Shown here: piece by piece, positions 49,602 to 58,415 of the stretch | Numbering within the stretch: position 1 is the stretch's first letter | Layout of the letters: each line of letters starts with the position of its first letter | Assembly: GCF_001976065.1 (NCBI RefSeq) | Contig: NZ_MNAH01000001.1 | Span: forward strand, 533,066-597,065 | Reading direction: 5' to 3' | Length of the DNA: 64,000 nt | From: Pseudomonas putida | Lineage (GTDB): Bacteria; Pseudomonadota; Gammaproteobacteria; Pseudomonadales; Pseudomonadaceae | Program-made: the position numbers and the translations under genes | Notes under the pieces: model-generated | What the model saw: only the letters and a program-made list of their open reading frames with translations | Databases searched by the model: none | What the model was told of the DNA's origin: nothing

Positions 49602-52145
49602 ATGTACCAGCGCAGCAGTCATCCGCGCCGCGGCACCGGCGCAATCTTCAGTTTCACGCTCACGGCGTTGACCATGGCGTTGGTCAGTGAACGGTTGAGC
49701 GCGGCAGACGCCACGGCCAATGTCGAGCATGTCGAAGTGATCGGTCAGGCGGCGAGCATCGATTCGGCGCTCAAGGAACAGCGCCGCTCGGATAACATCG
49801 AAAGTGTGGTGCATGCCGATGGCATGGCGCAGTTGCCCGACGAGAACGTCGCCGAAGCGGCGCAGCGCCTGCCGGGGGTCAGTGTCGAGCGTGATCAGGG
49901 CGAAGGGCGGTTTGTCAGCGTGCGTGGTTTGGGCCCGGACCTGAACAGCGTCACCATCAACGGCACGCTGGTGCCTTCGCCGGAAAGTGAACGCCGCGCC
50001 GTGGCCCTCGATGTGTTGCCGTCGGAACTGGTGCAATCGCTGTCGGTGATCAAGACCCTGACGCCGGACATGGATGCCAACTCCCTGGGCGGTACGGTCG
50101 ATGTCCGCAGCCTGTCGGCCTTCGATCACCCGGGGCTGTTTTACACCGGCAGCAGTGAAGCCAGTTACGACAAGAACACCCACCAGACCAGCCCGAAATT
50201 CTCCGGCGCGGCCAGCGACCGTTTCAGCCTGGGCGACGGTATCGATAACTTCGGCGTGGCGGCAGCCCTGAGCTGGCAGAAGCGTGACTTCGGTTCGGAC
50301 AACGTCGAAACCGGCGGTGCCTGGGATTTCCAGCGCGGTGCCCGCCTGGAAGAGTTCGAACAACGCGACTACGACATCAGCCGGGAACGCACCGGCGGCG
50401 GCCTGAACTTTGACTACAAGCCCGATGACCTGAGCAGCTATTACCTGCGCACCTTGTACAGCCGTTACAAGGACAGCGAGACCCGCAACGCCACCAGCAT
50501 CGAGTTCGCCGACCCGCAGGCGCCCGGTGAATTGGGCGAAGCGCAAGGCAAGCGCAAGCTCAAGCAGCGTGAAGAGACCCAGCAAATCCAGTCCTACGTG
50601 TTGGGCGGTGAACGCCTGTTCGGTCTCTGGACCCTCAGCGGCCAGGCTGGTTACAGCCGCTCCAGTGAAGACAGCCCCGGCCACATCGCCAACGCGGCGT
50701 TCGATGCCAATGACGATTTCACCGATAGCGGCTTTTATAGCAACGGCGAGCCACGGCCGATCATTGGGCAAGGTTTCTACGACCCGAACAGTTTCACCCT
50801 CGATAAAGTCGACTGGGAAAAACAGAACACCACCGACACCGAGAAAAACCTGCGCCTGGACCTGGCCCGGGATTACGACCTCAACGGGTACGCCGCGCAG
50901 GTCAAGTTCGGCGGCAAGGTCAGCCGACGCAACAAGGACAACGACCTCGACGCCTGGGTCTACGAAGACTTCGACGACCTGGGGTTCAACGATGAACAGC
51001 TCAACCTCAGCCAGTTCCGCAAAGGCTCGGTGGATTACCGCCTCGGCGAGTTCGGGCCGGGCATCAGTGGCAGTGCGATCAAGCAGTTGATCGGCGGGCT
51101 GGACCGGGACGACTTCTACGATCCAGTCGAATCGGCGGTCAACGACTTCAAGATGAGCGAGGACATCAACGCCGGTTACCTGATGAACACCTTCGACATC
51201 GACGACTGGCGGTTCATTGCCGGTTTGCGCTACGAGGGCACCGATTTCGATGCCAAAGGCACCGGCGTCAACGATGGCGAGTTCGAGGCCACCGACACCA
51301 AGCGTAAATATCACCACTGGTTGCCGGGCTTGCATGCGCGTTACCAACTGGACAGGAACACTCAGGTGCGTGCGGCCTGGACCAAGACCGTGGTGCGCCC
51401 GACCTTCGGTCAATTGGCGCCGGGCTTTGTCATCGACGGCGACGAGGCGACGTTTGGCAATCCTGATCTCAATCCGCTGGAGGCGAGCAACCTCGACCTC
51501 GGTATCGAGCACTTCATGGGACGTGCGGGCACGGTCTCGGCCTTCGTGTTCTACAAGGACATCAAGAACTTCGTCTACAACACCGATCTGGCAGGCACCG
51601 GCGCCTGGGTGGACTTTGCCGAAGCCCACACCTTTGCCAACGGTGACAGCGCAAAACTGTACGGGCTGGAACTGGCTTATTCGCAGCAGTTCGACTGGCT
51701 GCCGGCGCCCTGGAACGGCTTGCTGGTCGGGGCTAACGCCACCTTCAGTCGTTCCGACGCCGAGATCAAGGGCTTCGACGCCACCAGTGGTACGAACCTC
51801 AAGCGCAGCATCGATCTGCCGAATCAGTCGGACACGGTCGGCAACCTGATGCTCGGTTGGGAAAACGACACAATCAGCCTGCGCCTGTCGGCCAACTACA
51901 AGTCGGACTACCTCTACGAGTTGGCCCCTATCAACGACAAGGCCCACGACCTGCACGTCGATTCCCAGACCTTCGTGGATTTCAGTGCGCGCTACTCGCT
52001 GACGAAAAACCTGCAAGTGAGCTTCGAGGCGCAAAACCTCACCGACGAGTCGTACTTCGTCTACACCGGCCACCGCTCCTACAACGGCCAATACGAAGAG
52101 TACGGCCCGACCTACAAGCTCGGCCTGACTTTCACCCATTTCTAA
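49602..52145 (+). CDS. TonB-dependent receptor linked to phytase
   Basis: This 847-residue outer-membrane receptor has a signal peptide (to about residue 35), a plug domain (SDNIESVVHADGMAQLPDENVAEAAQRLPGVSVERDQGEGRFVSVRGLGPDLNSVTINGTLVPSPE, residues about 63-130) and a C-terminal beta-barrel ending in an aromatic (LTFTHF). It belongs to the TonB-dependent receptors of the FecA-less, polysaccharide/phytate type that lie next to beta-propeller phytases in many Proteobacteria. It probably takes up phytate or its products. It is followed by the phytase gene after 63 bases. A GAAGGG site lies before the ATG. Confidence 0.9.
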   Translation: MYQRSSHPRRGTGAIFSFTLTALTMALVSERLSAADATANVEHVEVIGQAASIDSALKEQRRSDNIESVVHADGMAQLPDENVAEAAQRLPGVSVERDQGEGRFVSVRGLGPDLNSVTINGTLVPSPESERRAVALDVLPSELVQSLSVIKTLTPDMDANSLGGTVDVRSLSAFDHPGLFYTGSSEASYDKNTHQTSPKFSGAASDRFSLGDGIDNFGVAAALSWQKRDFGSDNVETGGAWDFQRGARLEEFEQRDYDISRERTGGGLNFDYKPDDLSSYYLRTLYSRYKDSETRNATSIEFADPQAPGELGEAQGKRKLKQREETQQIQSYVLGGERLFGLWTLSGQAGYSRSSEDSPGHIANAAFDANDDFTDSGFYSNGEPRPIIGQGFYDPNSFTLDKVDWEKQNTTDTEKNLRLDLARDYDLNGYAAQVKFGGKVSRRNKDNDLDAWVYEDFDDLGFNDEQLNLSQFRKGSVDYRLGEFGPGISGSAIKQLIGGLDRDDFYDPVESAVNDFKMSEDINAGYLMNTFDIDDWRFIAGLRYEGTDFDAKGTGVNDGEFEATDTKRKYHHWLPGLHARYQLDRNTQVRAAWTKTVVRPTFGQLAPGFVIDGDEATFGNPDLNPLEASNLDLGIEHFMGRAGTVSAFVFYKDIKNFVYNTDLAGTGAWVDFAEAHTFANGDSAKLYGLELAYSQQFDWLPAPWNGLLVGANATFSRSDAEIKGFDATSGTNLKRSIDLPNQSDTVGNLMLGWENDTISLRLSANYKSDYLYELAPINDKAHDLHVDSQTFVDFSARYSLTKNLQVSFEAQNLTDESYFVYTGHRSYNGQYEEYGPTYKLGLTFTHF

Positions 52146-52208
52146 ACGCCGGGACGGCAGCCCGGTGCTGCCGTCGCGATGGACGCACGACAAGGACTTT
52201 GCCTGTTC

Positions 52209-54113
52209 ATGACTATTTCTTTGCGACACACACATTGGCTGCTGGCTGCAATGATAAGCCTGGCCGCTGACCAGGCCCTGGCGGCGACGCCTGGCCTGAC
52301 GCTCACGCCTTGGGCGCCGAACCTCAAGGTCGAGGAACTGGCGTTCCTGTCCGCCGATCAACGCCTGGCGGTCAGCCCTCGTGATGGCTTGCTGCTGCTG
52401 GATGCCAAAGGCGCCGAACTGGCACGCATGAAGGGTTCATTCAGCAGCCTCGACAGCCGCGCCACCGCGCAGCAGGCGTTTGTCGCCAGCCTCGACACCC
52501 GTCGCCAGCAAGCATTGGTGGTCGGCCTCGATACGGCCAGGCGCACGTGGGGCACGCCGCTGTACTTGCCGACGCGAGACTTCGGGGTGAATGGCCTGTG
52601 CCTGTACCGCGACGACGCCAGCAACCTGTTTGTATTTTTGGTGGGTGAGGAGGGCAAGGGTGAGCAATGGCTGCTGGGCAACGGCAACGTTCTGAACGCC
52701 GGGGCACAAAAGGTCCGCACCGTGCCGCTGCCGCCGTCGGCACAGTTTTGTCAGGTCGATGACGCTGCGCACCAACTGGTCGTCAACGAAGAAAACGTCG
52801 GTTGGTGGGCGTACCCGGCTCACGCAGAAGCCGATGTGACCCGCACGCCCGTGGCGATGCGTGACCCCTTCGGCGATATCAAAGGCGCTGCCGGTGCGCT
52901 GGCGTTGGTCCCCGGTGGCGTTGTCGGGCTCGACCCGGAAGCGGCGCAACTGAAACTGTACCAGCAGCAGGGCGAGCGCTGGACGGCCCAGGCAACCTTG
53001 CCATTGTCCGGACTCAAGGAACCGGAAGGCCTCGCCCTGCGTAACACCGACCAAGGTTTGCAGGTGTTGATTCGCGACGATGCCGACGGGCGTGTGTACC
53101 AGGGCCAGATCGACTGGCAAGCCAGACCGGTTCCGCTGGCGCCGGTGTTGCCGAGCGTGGCAGCGCGTGTCCAGACCGATCCGGTGGCCCGTCAGGGTGA
53201 TGCTGCGGACGATCCGGCGATCTGGATTCATCCGCAACAACCGTCCCTGAGCCGTGTGCTTGGCACCAATAAAAAACAGGGCCTGTTGGCGTATGACCTG
53301 CAAGGCAAACTGCTCCAGGAGTTGCCCGTCGGGCGTTTGAACAACGTCGATGTACGACCGAACTTCAAGCTTGGCGAGCAAACCGTGGACCTGGCGGTGG
53401 CCAGTCACCGCGATCACAACAGCCTCAGCCTGTTCACCATCGACCGTAGCACCGGCGAGCTGGGCGATATCGGCGAAGTGGCCACGCCGCTCAAAGACAT
53501 CTACGGCATCTGCCTGTTTCAACCGGCCAGCGGTGAGATCTACGCGATTGCCAACGACAAGGACGGCACCTTCCTGCAATACCGACTCAGTGCGGTCAAT
53601 GGCCGGGCCCAGGGAGAGTTGGTGCGCCAGTTCAAGGTCGACAGCCAGCCGGAAGGCTGTGTCGCCGACGACCAGCGCCAACGACTGTTTCTCGGTGAAG
53701 AGGATGTCGGGGTCTGGGCCGTGGACGCGCGCGCCGATCAACCGGCGACTTTGACCAGCGTGATCAAGGTCGGCGCGCAGTTGCAGGCGGATGTCGAAGG
53801 CCTGGCGCTGTATCAAAGCGCGGGGCGGGACTATCTGGTGGTGTCCAGCCAGGGCAACGACAGCTACCTGGTGCTCGACGCTGAGCCGCCGTTCGCCAGT
53901 CACGGCGCGTTCCGGGTCGGTTTGAACGCGGCGGCGGGCATCGACGGCGCGTCGGAAACCGATGGTCTGGAGGTGACCTCGGTCAACCTCGGTGGCCCCT
54001 GGAGTCACGGCATGTTGGTGGTTCAGGACGGCCGCAAACGCATGCCCGAGCAAGCCCAGAACTTTAAATTCGTGCCCTGGGCCGAGGTCGCCCAAGCCCT
54101 GAAGCTGCCCTGA
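52209..54113 (+). CDS. Beta-propeller phytase, tandem-domain type
   Basis: This 634-residue exported phytase has a signal peptide (MTISLRHTHWLLAAMISLAA, cleavage near residue 27). The first half (about 30-310) is a divergent, incomplete propeller domain. The second half (about 320-634) has the catalytic pattern DDPAIWIHPQQPSLSRVLGT, GRLNNVDVRPNF, ASHRDHNSLSLF, and GASETDGLEV, with acidic residues for calcium and phosphate binding. It would release phosphate from phytate in the periplasm. I chose ATG 52209 because it starts a signal peptide; an upstream ATG adds 10 residues. It is cotranscribed with the receptor. Confidence 0.9.
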   Translation: MTISLRHTHWLLAAMISLAADQALAATPGLTLTPWAPNLKVEELAFLSADQRLAVSPRDGLLLLDAKGAELARMKGSFSSLDSRATAQQAFVASLDTRRQQALVVGLDTARRTWGTPLYLPTRDFGVNGLCLYRDDASNLFVFLVGEEGKGEQWLLGNGNVLNAGAQKVRTVPLPPSAQFCQVDDAAHQLVVNEENVGWWAYPAHAEADVTRTPVAMRDPFGDIKGAAGALALVPGGVVGLDPEAAQLKLYQQQGERWTAQATLPLSGLKEPEGLALRNTDQGLQVLIRDDADGRVYQGQIDWQARPVPLAPVLPSVAARVQTDPVARQGDAADDPAIWIHPQQPSLSRVLGTNKKQGLLAYDLQGKLLQELPVGRLNNVDVRPNFKLGEQTVDLAVASHRDHNSLSLFTIDRSTGELGDIGEVATPLKDIYGICLFQPASGEIYAIANDKDGTFLQYRLSAVNGRAQGELVRQFKVDSQPEGCVADDQRQRLFLGEEDVGVWAVDARADQPATLTSVIKVGAQLQADVEGLALYQSAGRDYLVVSSQGNDSYLVLDAEPPFASHGAFRVGLNAAAGIDGASETDGLEVTSVNLGGPWSHGMLVVQDGRKRMPEQAQNFKFVPWAEVAQALKLP

Positions 54114-54119
54114 TCCGGA

Positions 54120-54137
54120 CCGTCATCACTCGGTCAT
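54120..54137 (+). promoter_or_regulatory. Pho-box-like direct repeat before exbB
   Basis: CCGTCAT (54120-54126), CACT, CGGTCAT (54131-54137) gives two CTGTCAT-like words, one mismatch each, 11 bases apart, ending 73 bases before exbB. It mirrors the site before the receptor gene. Confidence 0.55.
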
Positions 54138-54209
54138 CAAATTTCCATCGAATAGCCTCGCGACCGTTGCGCATCAACGGTCGCGCCGCAACCCACAAGG
54201 AGTTTCACC

Positions 54210-54920
54210 ATGCAGGCCACGCTCGAACACATGACGATCTGGGGGCTGATCAGCGACGCCAGCCTATTGGTCAAAGCCGTGATGCTCACGCTGTTGCTGG
54301 CCTCGTTGCTCAGCTGGTACCTGATCATCCAGCGTAGCCGTGTGCTGCGCCGCCGCGAGCGCGGGTTGAACAGCTTCATGCAGCGCTTTCGCAGTGCACC
54401 GGAATTGCTGTCGTTGCTGCGTGGAACTGCACAGGTCAAGGATGTGGAGGCCGGGATCGAAGCTGTTTTTCGCGCAGGTTTTCAAGAATTTTGCCACCTG
54501 AAACAGCAAGCCGGTCACCACGCCGATGCGGTGCAGGAAGGCGTCGAGCGGGCGCTGTACGTCGCCATCAGCGAAGAAGAAGTGCGTCTGGAAAAGGGTC
54601 TGCAGTTCCTCGCCACGGTCGGCTCGGTGAGTCCTTACATCGGCCTGTTCGGCACGGTGTGGGGGATCATGAATTCGTTCATCGGCCTGTCGCAGGTGCA
54701 GCAGGCGACGCTCTCGACAGTCGCGCCCGGTATCGCCGAGGCATTGATCGCCACGGCGATTGGCCTGTTCGCGGCGATCCCGGCAGTGATCGCCTACAAC
54801 CGCTTCGCGGCGCGCAGCCAGACACTGCTTACGCGTTATTACGCCTTCGGCAATGAGCTGCAAGTGCGCCTGCACCGCACGTTGCACGGCGCGCCGTTGA
54901 ACCTGGCCACAGCGGCCTGA
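54210..54920 (+). CDS. exbB: ExbB/TolQ proton channel subunit
   Basis: This 236-residue inner-membrane protein has three hydrophobic helices: SLLVKAVMLTLLLASLLSWYLIIQ near the N-terminus and the paired helices with GSVSPYIGLFGTVWGIMNSFIGL and GIAEALIATAIGLFAAIPAVIAYN. These are the MotA/TolQ/ExbB signature, with the channel threonine in GTVWGIM. It energises TonB with the ExbD partner encoded next. AAGGAG lies seven bases before the ATG. As a separate copy behind a Pho-box-like site, it seems dedicated to the phytase receptor. Confidence 0.9.
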   Translation: MQATLEHMTIWGLISDASLLVKAVMLTLLLASLLSWYLIIQRSRVLRRRERGLNSFMQRFRSAPELLSLLRGTAQVKDVEAGIEAVFRAGFQEFCHLKQQAGHHADAVQEGVERALYVAISEEEVRLEKGLQFLATVGSVSPYIGLFGTVWGIMNSFIGLSQVQQATLSTVAPGIAEALIATAIGLFAAIPAVIAYNRFAARSQTLLTRYYAFGNELQVRLHRTLHGAPLNLATAA

Positions 54921-54942
54921 ACGGACTTCAAGGAGAGGCAAG

Positions 54943-55389
54943 ATGCTAGTCAGGCCGCAACGCAAGCATGGGCCGAAGGCCGAGATGAACGTAGTGCCTT
55001 ACATCGACGTGATGCTGGTGCTGTTGGTGATCTTCATGGTGACCGCGCCGATGCTGACCCAAGGCGTGAAAATCGAGCTGCCCAAGGTCGCCAGTGAGGC
55101 CTTGGCCAACGATACGCGCCAGCAGATCCTCACGCTGTCGGTGAAAGCCGAGGGCAGTTATTACTGGAACCTCGGCGGTGAACTCGACACCGAGCACCAG
55201 ACCGACAGCGCCGTGGGTCTTGATGAACTGCGCGCCAAGGTCGAGCAGATCATCGCCCGGCGACAGGACACGCAGGTGTATATCCGAGCGGACAACGACG
55301 CAGGTTACGGCAGTGTCGTGGCCGCCATGGCGGCGTTGCAACAGGGCGGCGTCAGCAACCTCGGGCTGGTGACCGAGGCTGCGCAATGA
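54943..55389 (+). CDS. exbD: ExbD/TolR protein
   Basis: This 148-residue single-pass inner-membrane protein has EMNVVPYIDVMLVLLVIFMVTAPMLTQGVKIELP near the N-terminus, with the essential Asp in PYIDVMLVLL, and a periplasmic domain with YIRADNDAGYGSVVAAMAALQQGGVSNLGLVTE. It is of the TolR/ExbD family; next to tonB it is better called ExbD. A strong GGAGAGG site precedes it. Its stop overlaps the tonB start by four bases. Confidence 0.9.
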   Translation: MLVRPQRKHGPKAEMNVVPYIDVMLVLLVIFMVTAPMLTQGVKIELPKVASEALANDTRQQILTLSVKAEGSYYWNLGGELDTEHQTDSAVGLDELRAKVEQIIARRQDTQVYIRADNDAGYGSVVAAMAALQQGGVSNLGLVTEAAQ

Positions 55390-56207
55390 CCACGATGATC
55401 CTGCACGACACTGCACCGCTGGCGACCGGGAGATGGACCTCGATGAAGCGCAGCGACTTATGGCAGCACAGCTTTGCGGCGGGTCTGGCGGTGGCGCTGC
55501 ATGGCGTCGTTGTGCTGTTGTTGATCAACAACTGGACCCCCGAAGTGCCAGCGGTAAAACCAGCGAAAGTCATGACCACGCAGTGGGTGATGTTGGCGCC
55601 GACGGTCCAGCCGCCTGTGTCAGCACCAGCACCCATGCCAGTGGCCGAGCCTGTGGTCGCGGCTGCAGCAACCGTGACACCGAGTGTTCCGGTCGAGCCG
55701 ACCAAACCGCTGATCGACCCGCAGATTCAGGCACGCAAGATCGAACAGGCTGCCCTGGCGCGCAAACGGGTCGAAGAACGCCAGCGCGAACAACAGGCCG
55801 AACAGCAACGCCAGCAACAGGCCTCTCGAGCGCGCGAGCAAGCCGCAGAACGACAGCGCCAGGCGCAACAACAAGCGCAACAGGCAGAGCAGTCCCGACT
55901 GAGCACCGAGCGCGCCCGCCAACAAGCCGCAGCGGACAGCCGTCAGTACCTGCCACTGAGCAAGGAAGCGCCAGAGTATCCGGCACGGGCTCTGGATAAA
56001 AATATCGAGGGCGACTGTTCCGTCGAATACACCGTCAACACGAAGGGCCAGATCGAAAACCCTAAAGTGCTGGACGGGTGTCACCCCTTGTTCATTCGTC
56101 CGTCGCTGGCGGCCGCGCAAACCTTCCGATACCAGCCGCGCATCGTCGATGGTGTGGCCGTCGCAGTGCCGTCGGTGCGCAACACCTTTCACTTCAGAAT
56201 CAAGTGA
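55386..56207 (+). CDS. tonB: TonB energy transducer, Gln/Arg-rich
   Basis: This protein of about 273 residues has an N-terminal membrane anchor (HSFAAGLAVALHGVVVLLLIN), a short Pro/Ala-Val segment, a long Gln/Arg/Ala-rich helix (about 130-185; rich in QRQ and EQQ, resembling TolA more than the usual Pro-Lys linker) and a C-terminal TonB domain (LPLSKEAPEYPARALDKN, CSVEYTVNTKGQI, FRYQPRIVDGVAV). Alternative start ATG at 55443. It completes the transport energisation set with the two upstream genes. The helical linker is an unusual feature. Confidence 0.88.
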   Translation: MTTMILHDTAPLATGRWTSMKRSDLWQHSFAAGLAVALHGVVVLLLINNWTPEVPAVKPAKVMTTQWVMLAPTVQPPVSAPAPMPVAEPVVAAAATVTPSVPVEPTKPLIDPQIQARKIEQAALARKRVEERQREQQAEQQRQQQASRAREQAAERQRQAQQQAQQAEQSRLSTERARQQAAADSRQYLPLSKEAPEYPARALDKNIEGDCSVEYTVNTKGQIENPKVLDGCHPLFIRPSLAAAQTFRYQPRIVDGVAVAVPSVRNTFHFRIK

Positions 56208-56260
56208 GACCTGTCGGGCGCGGTGGGGAAGGGGGGGAGATAGACGGGATCATCAGGACT

Positions 56261-56275
56261 GGGCGGTTTCCGCCC
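56261..56275. terminator. Short hairpin after tonB
   Basis: GGGCGG-TTT-CCGCCC forms a six-base stem with a three-base loop between the convergent tonB and lytic transglycosylase genes. No T tract follows, so it may be weak in either direction. Confidence 0.4.
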
Positions 56276-56325
56276 ATCACGTAGGGGCCGGCGTATTGGC
56301 TATTGCAGGCATGCGCCCTGCGGTA

Positions 56326-57147
56326 CTAGCGATGGTTGTGATAGCGTTCGGTCAAGGATTGCACGAGGGTGACGTAGGATTGCGTCTCGGCGTAGGGCGG
56401 CACCCCGTTGTACTCGTCCACGGACGCTTCGCCGGCGTTGTAACCTGCCAGCGCCAGCATCTGGTTGCCGTTGAAGCGCTTGAGCAGCCAGGCCAGGTAA
56501 CGCACGCCGCCACGAATGTTCTGTCGTGCGTCGAACGGGTCGTCCACGGCGAAGCGCTCGGCGGTGGCGGGCATCAACTGCATCAGTCCCTGGGCGCCGG
56601 CTTCGGAAATGGCGTTGGGGTGAAACGCCGATTCGGCATGGATCACCGCGCGCACCAGCGCCCTGTCGACACCATACTGACCCGAAGCGGCTTCGATCTC
56701 GCGCTGATAGGAGCGGGTGTCCAGGCGCAGCGAGGCGACCTTGAAATCCTTCGGCGCCGTGCACAGGTAGCAGCCCTTGATGTAATACACCTCAAGCACA
56801 TCGACCCGTGCGGAGATCCCGACGGGGCGCCGGCTCACGTATTGACGAACACCCTTGTGCATGAAGGTGAAGACCCGAATCCGCATCGCGCCCGAGTCGT
56901 CGCGCTGCACAAGCCGTGGCAGGGCCGTAGCCTTGGCACCGGCACCGGCACCGGCACCGGTGCTCGCCATGCCATTCACGCGAGCGCAGCGGGCACTGGC
57001 GATGGCCTGGCTGTGGTAGCTGATGGCGCCGTCCCTGTCCTGGCATCTGAACAGGGCGCTGGCGCACAGTGGCGCGACCAGCAAGGTCAACCCGATGCCG
57101 CCATGAAGGCTCTTGCGAGCCCATCGCCATGCTCTGCAACTCATCAC
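56326..57147 (-). CDS. Lytic transglycosylase (SLT domain)
   Basis: This 273-residue exported muramidase-like protein has a signal peptide (KSLHGGIGLTLLVAPLCASA), a short DUF4124-like start (LFRCQDRDGAISYHS), a low-complexity Gly-Ala run (encoded by a six-base repeat at 56935-56958) and an SLT domain (from about residue 140). SLT motifs are HAESAFHPNAISEAGAQGLMQLMP, where the Glu is catalytic, and ALAGYNAGEASVDEYNGVPPYAETQSYV. It cleaves peptidoglycan glycan strands. Start ATG 57147, with 57144 as an alternative. It is transcribed alone. Confidence 0.9.
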   Translation of the reverse strand: MMSCRAWRWARKSLHGGIGLTLLVAPLCASALFRCQDRDGAISYHSQAIASARCARVNGMASTGAGAGAGAKATALPRLVQRDDSGAMRIRVFTFMHKGVRQYVSRRPVGISARVDVLEVYYIKGCYLCTAPKDFKVASLRLDTRSYQREIEAASGQYGVDRALVRAVIHAESAFHPNAISEAGAQGLMQLMPATAERFAVDDPFDARQNIRGGVRYLAWLLKRFNGNQMLALAGYNAGEASVDEYNGVPPYAETQSYVTLVQSLTERYHNHR

Positions 57148-57457
57148 ATCGCTCCGCGTCGAGGGCGCCTGGCCCGGGCGCTGTCTCTGGAGGGCCTGTC
57201 CTGTGTGACCCGGCTGTTGTACTGACAGTTATACCCCTTGTAGCCAGCCTTGGAACTTGCGTTGACGTACGGGCTGCCGGCGTTCCCGCAGCGAACTCAA
57301 TGTTGTGATTCAACCGCTCGTAAATAGTCAATTTGCGTCTGTAACGCTTGCGGGTTTCTATCCGCAGCCTGGATAACCAGCCAGGACATTTATCTATAGA
57401 GTGGTTTCGCTGTCCTCATTGCGGTCAGCCATGCGTCGTCTAAATAGGGAGACTCCA

Positions 57458-57994
57458 ATGACCACTGCACATGTTTTCATCGCCACCAGTCTGGATGGCT
57501 TCATTGCCCGGTCCGATGGTGACATCGACTGGCTATTGCAGCGCGATGATCAGAGCGAGGATCACGGCTACCAGGCCTTCATCGCCGACAAGGATGCGAT
57601 CGTGATGGGGCGGGGGAGCTACGAGAAAGTGCAGACCTTCGACACCTGGTTCTACGACCGGCCAGTAGTGGTGTTGTCTCAACAGTTGGCCGATTCGCAG
57701 GTGCCTGAGGCGCTGGAGGGCAAGGTGCGTTTTTCCAGCCTCACGCCATCAGACCTGTTGGCGGAACTGGCGAGGCAAGGCGTGCGTCGAGTCTATGTCG
57801 ATGGCGGGCAGTTGGTGCAATCATTCCTGCGTGAAGGGTTAGTCGCCGATATGGTGATCACCACTGTTCCCGTGCTGATCGGGTCGGGCAGACCATTGTT
57901 CGGGGCCCTTGCGCAGGACATTGAATTGAGGCTGGTAACCAGCCGGAGCTTTCCTTCGGGTCTGGTGCAGTCTACCTATCAGTTGACTCCTTGA
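57458..57994 (+). CDS. Dihydrofolate reductase-fold protein (RibD C-terminal domain)
   Basis: This 178-residue protein begins HVFIATSLDGFIARSDGDIDWL, the usual opening of the RibD C-terminal / DHFR-like group, then KDAIVMGRGSYE and VYVDGGQLVQSFLREGLVADMVITTVPVLIGSGRPLF. It is an NADPH-dependent reductase of unknown substrate. ATG 57458 has GGGAG. It stands between the transglycosylase and the aromatic cluster, separated by about 310 and 420 bases. The gap before it, 57148-57457, has no recognisable feature apart from promoter-like AT stretches. Confidence 0.88.
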   Translation: MTTAHVFIATSLDGFIARSDGDIDWLLQRDDQSEDHGYQAFIADKDAIVMGRGSYEKVQTFDTWFYDRPVVVLSQQLADSQVPEALEGKVRFSSLTPSDLLAELARQGVRRVYVDGGQLVQSFLREGLVADMVITTVPVLIGSGRPLFGALAQDIELRLVTSRSFPSGLVQSTYQLTP

Positions 57995-58321
57995 CCTTGC
58001 GGAGGGGAGGCCCGATCCAGGGCGAGGGTGAAAGGGCATTTCGTCCACGGTGCTGTCGTGTGACCGTTTCTGGCCGATTACTGTCTGTCACGATGGGCAG
58101 AAATCGACCCAAAGCGGACCGTCGGCACAAGGTAGAACCTCACTGATTTCCCGCCACAATCAGAGAGCGCCCGTGGGTTTTAAAGTGTCCGAATGGATAC
58201 CTCACTCTTCACGCCTGCGGCATTCATCGCTTCGGACGGGGCTCGATTCACAAGCCCCTGGCACCCCAGAATGGTTGTGCCTGTGACTTGGCGATGATTT
58301 GAAATATTAATGACTGAAACA

Positions 58322-58349
58322 TCAATATTGAAATATGTCTCAATATTGA
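58322..58349. promoter_or_regulatory. Two palindromes TCAATATTGA before the hydroxylase gene
   Basis: The ten-base perfect palindrome occurs at 58322-58331 and 58340-58349, centre to centre 18 bases, within an AT-rich stretch about 70 bases before the hydroxylase start. Its geometry suits a TetR-type repressor, possibly the one encoded at 60077. The gap 57995-58415 otherwise holds the repeat at 58096-58119. Confidence 0.5.
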
Positions 58350-58415
58350 ATACCTTGGTGATACCTAACGATGAGACCTGTGCGCCTCACGACTTCAATC
58401 ACCCAAGGGCTCAAG

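Noticed and set aside
49446..52361. A 971-codon open frame on the minus strand
   Set aside because: It is antisense to the clearly coding TonB-dependent receptor. Its composition is a by-product of GC-rich codon use and it has no recognisable domain.
52437..54095. A 552-codon open frame on the minus strand
   Set aside because: It is antisense to the beta-propeller phytase and low in recognisable motifs.
56149..57225. A 358-codon open frame on the plus strand
   Set aside because: It is antisense to the lytic transglycosylase, which has a signal peptide and SLT motifs.
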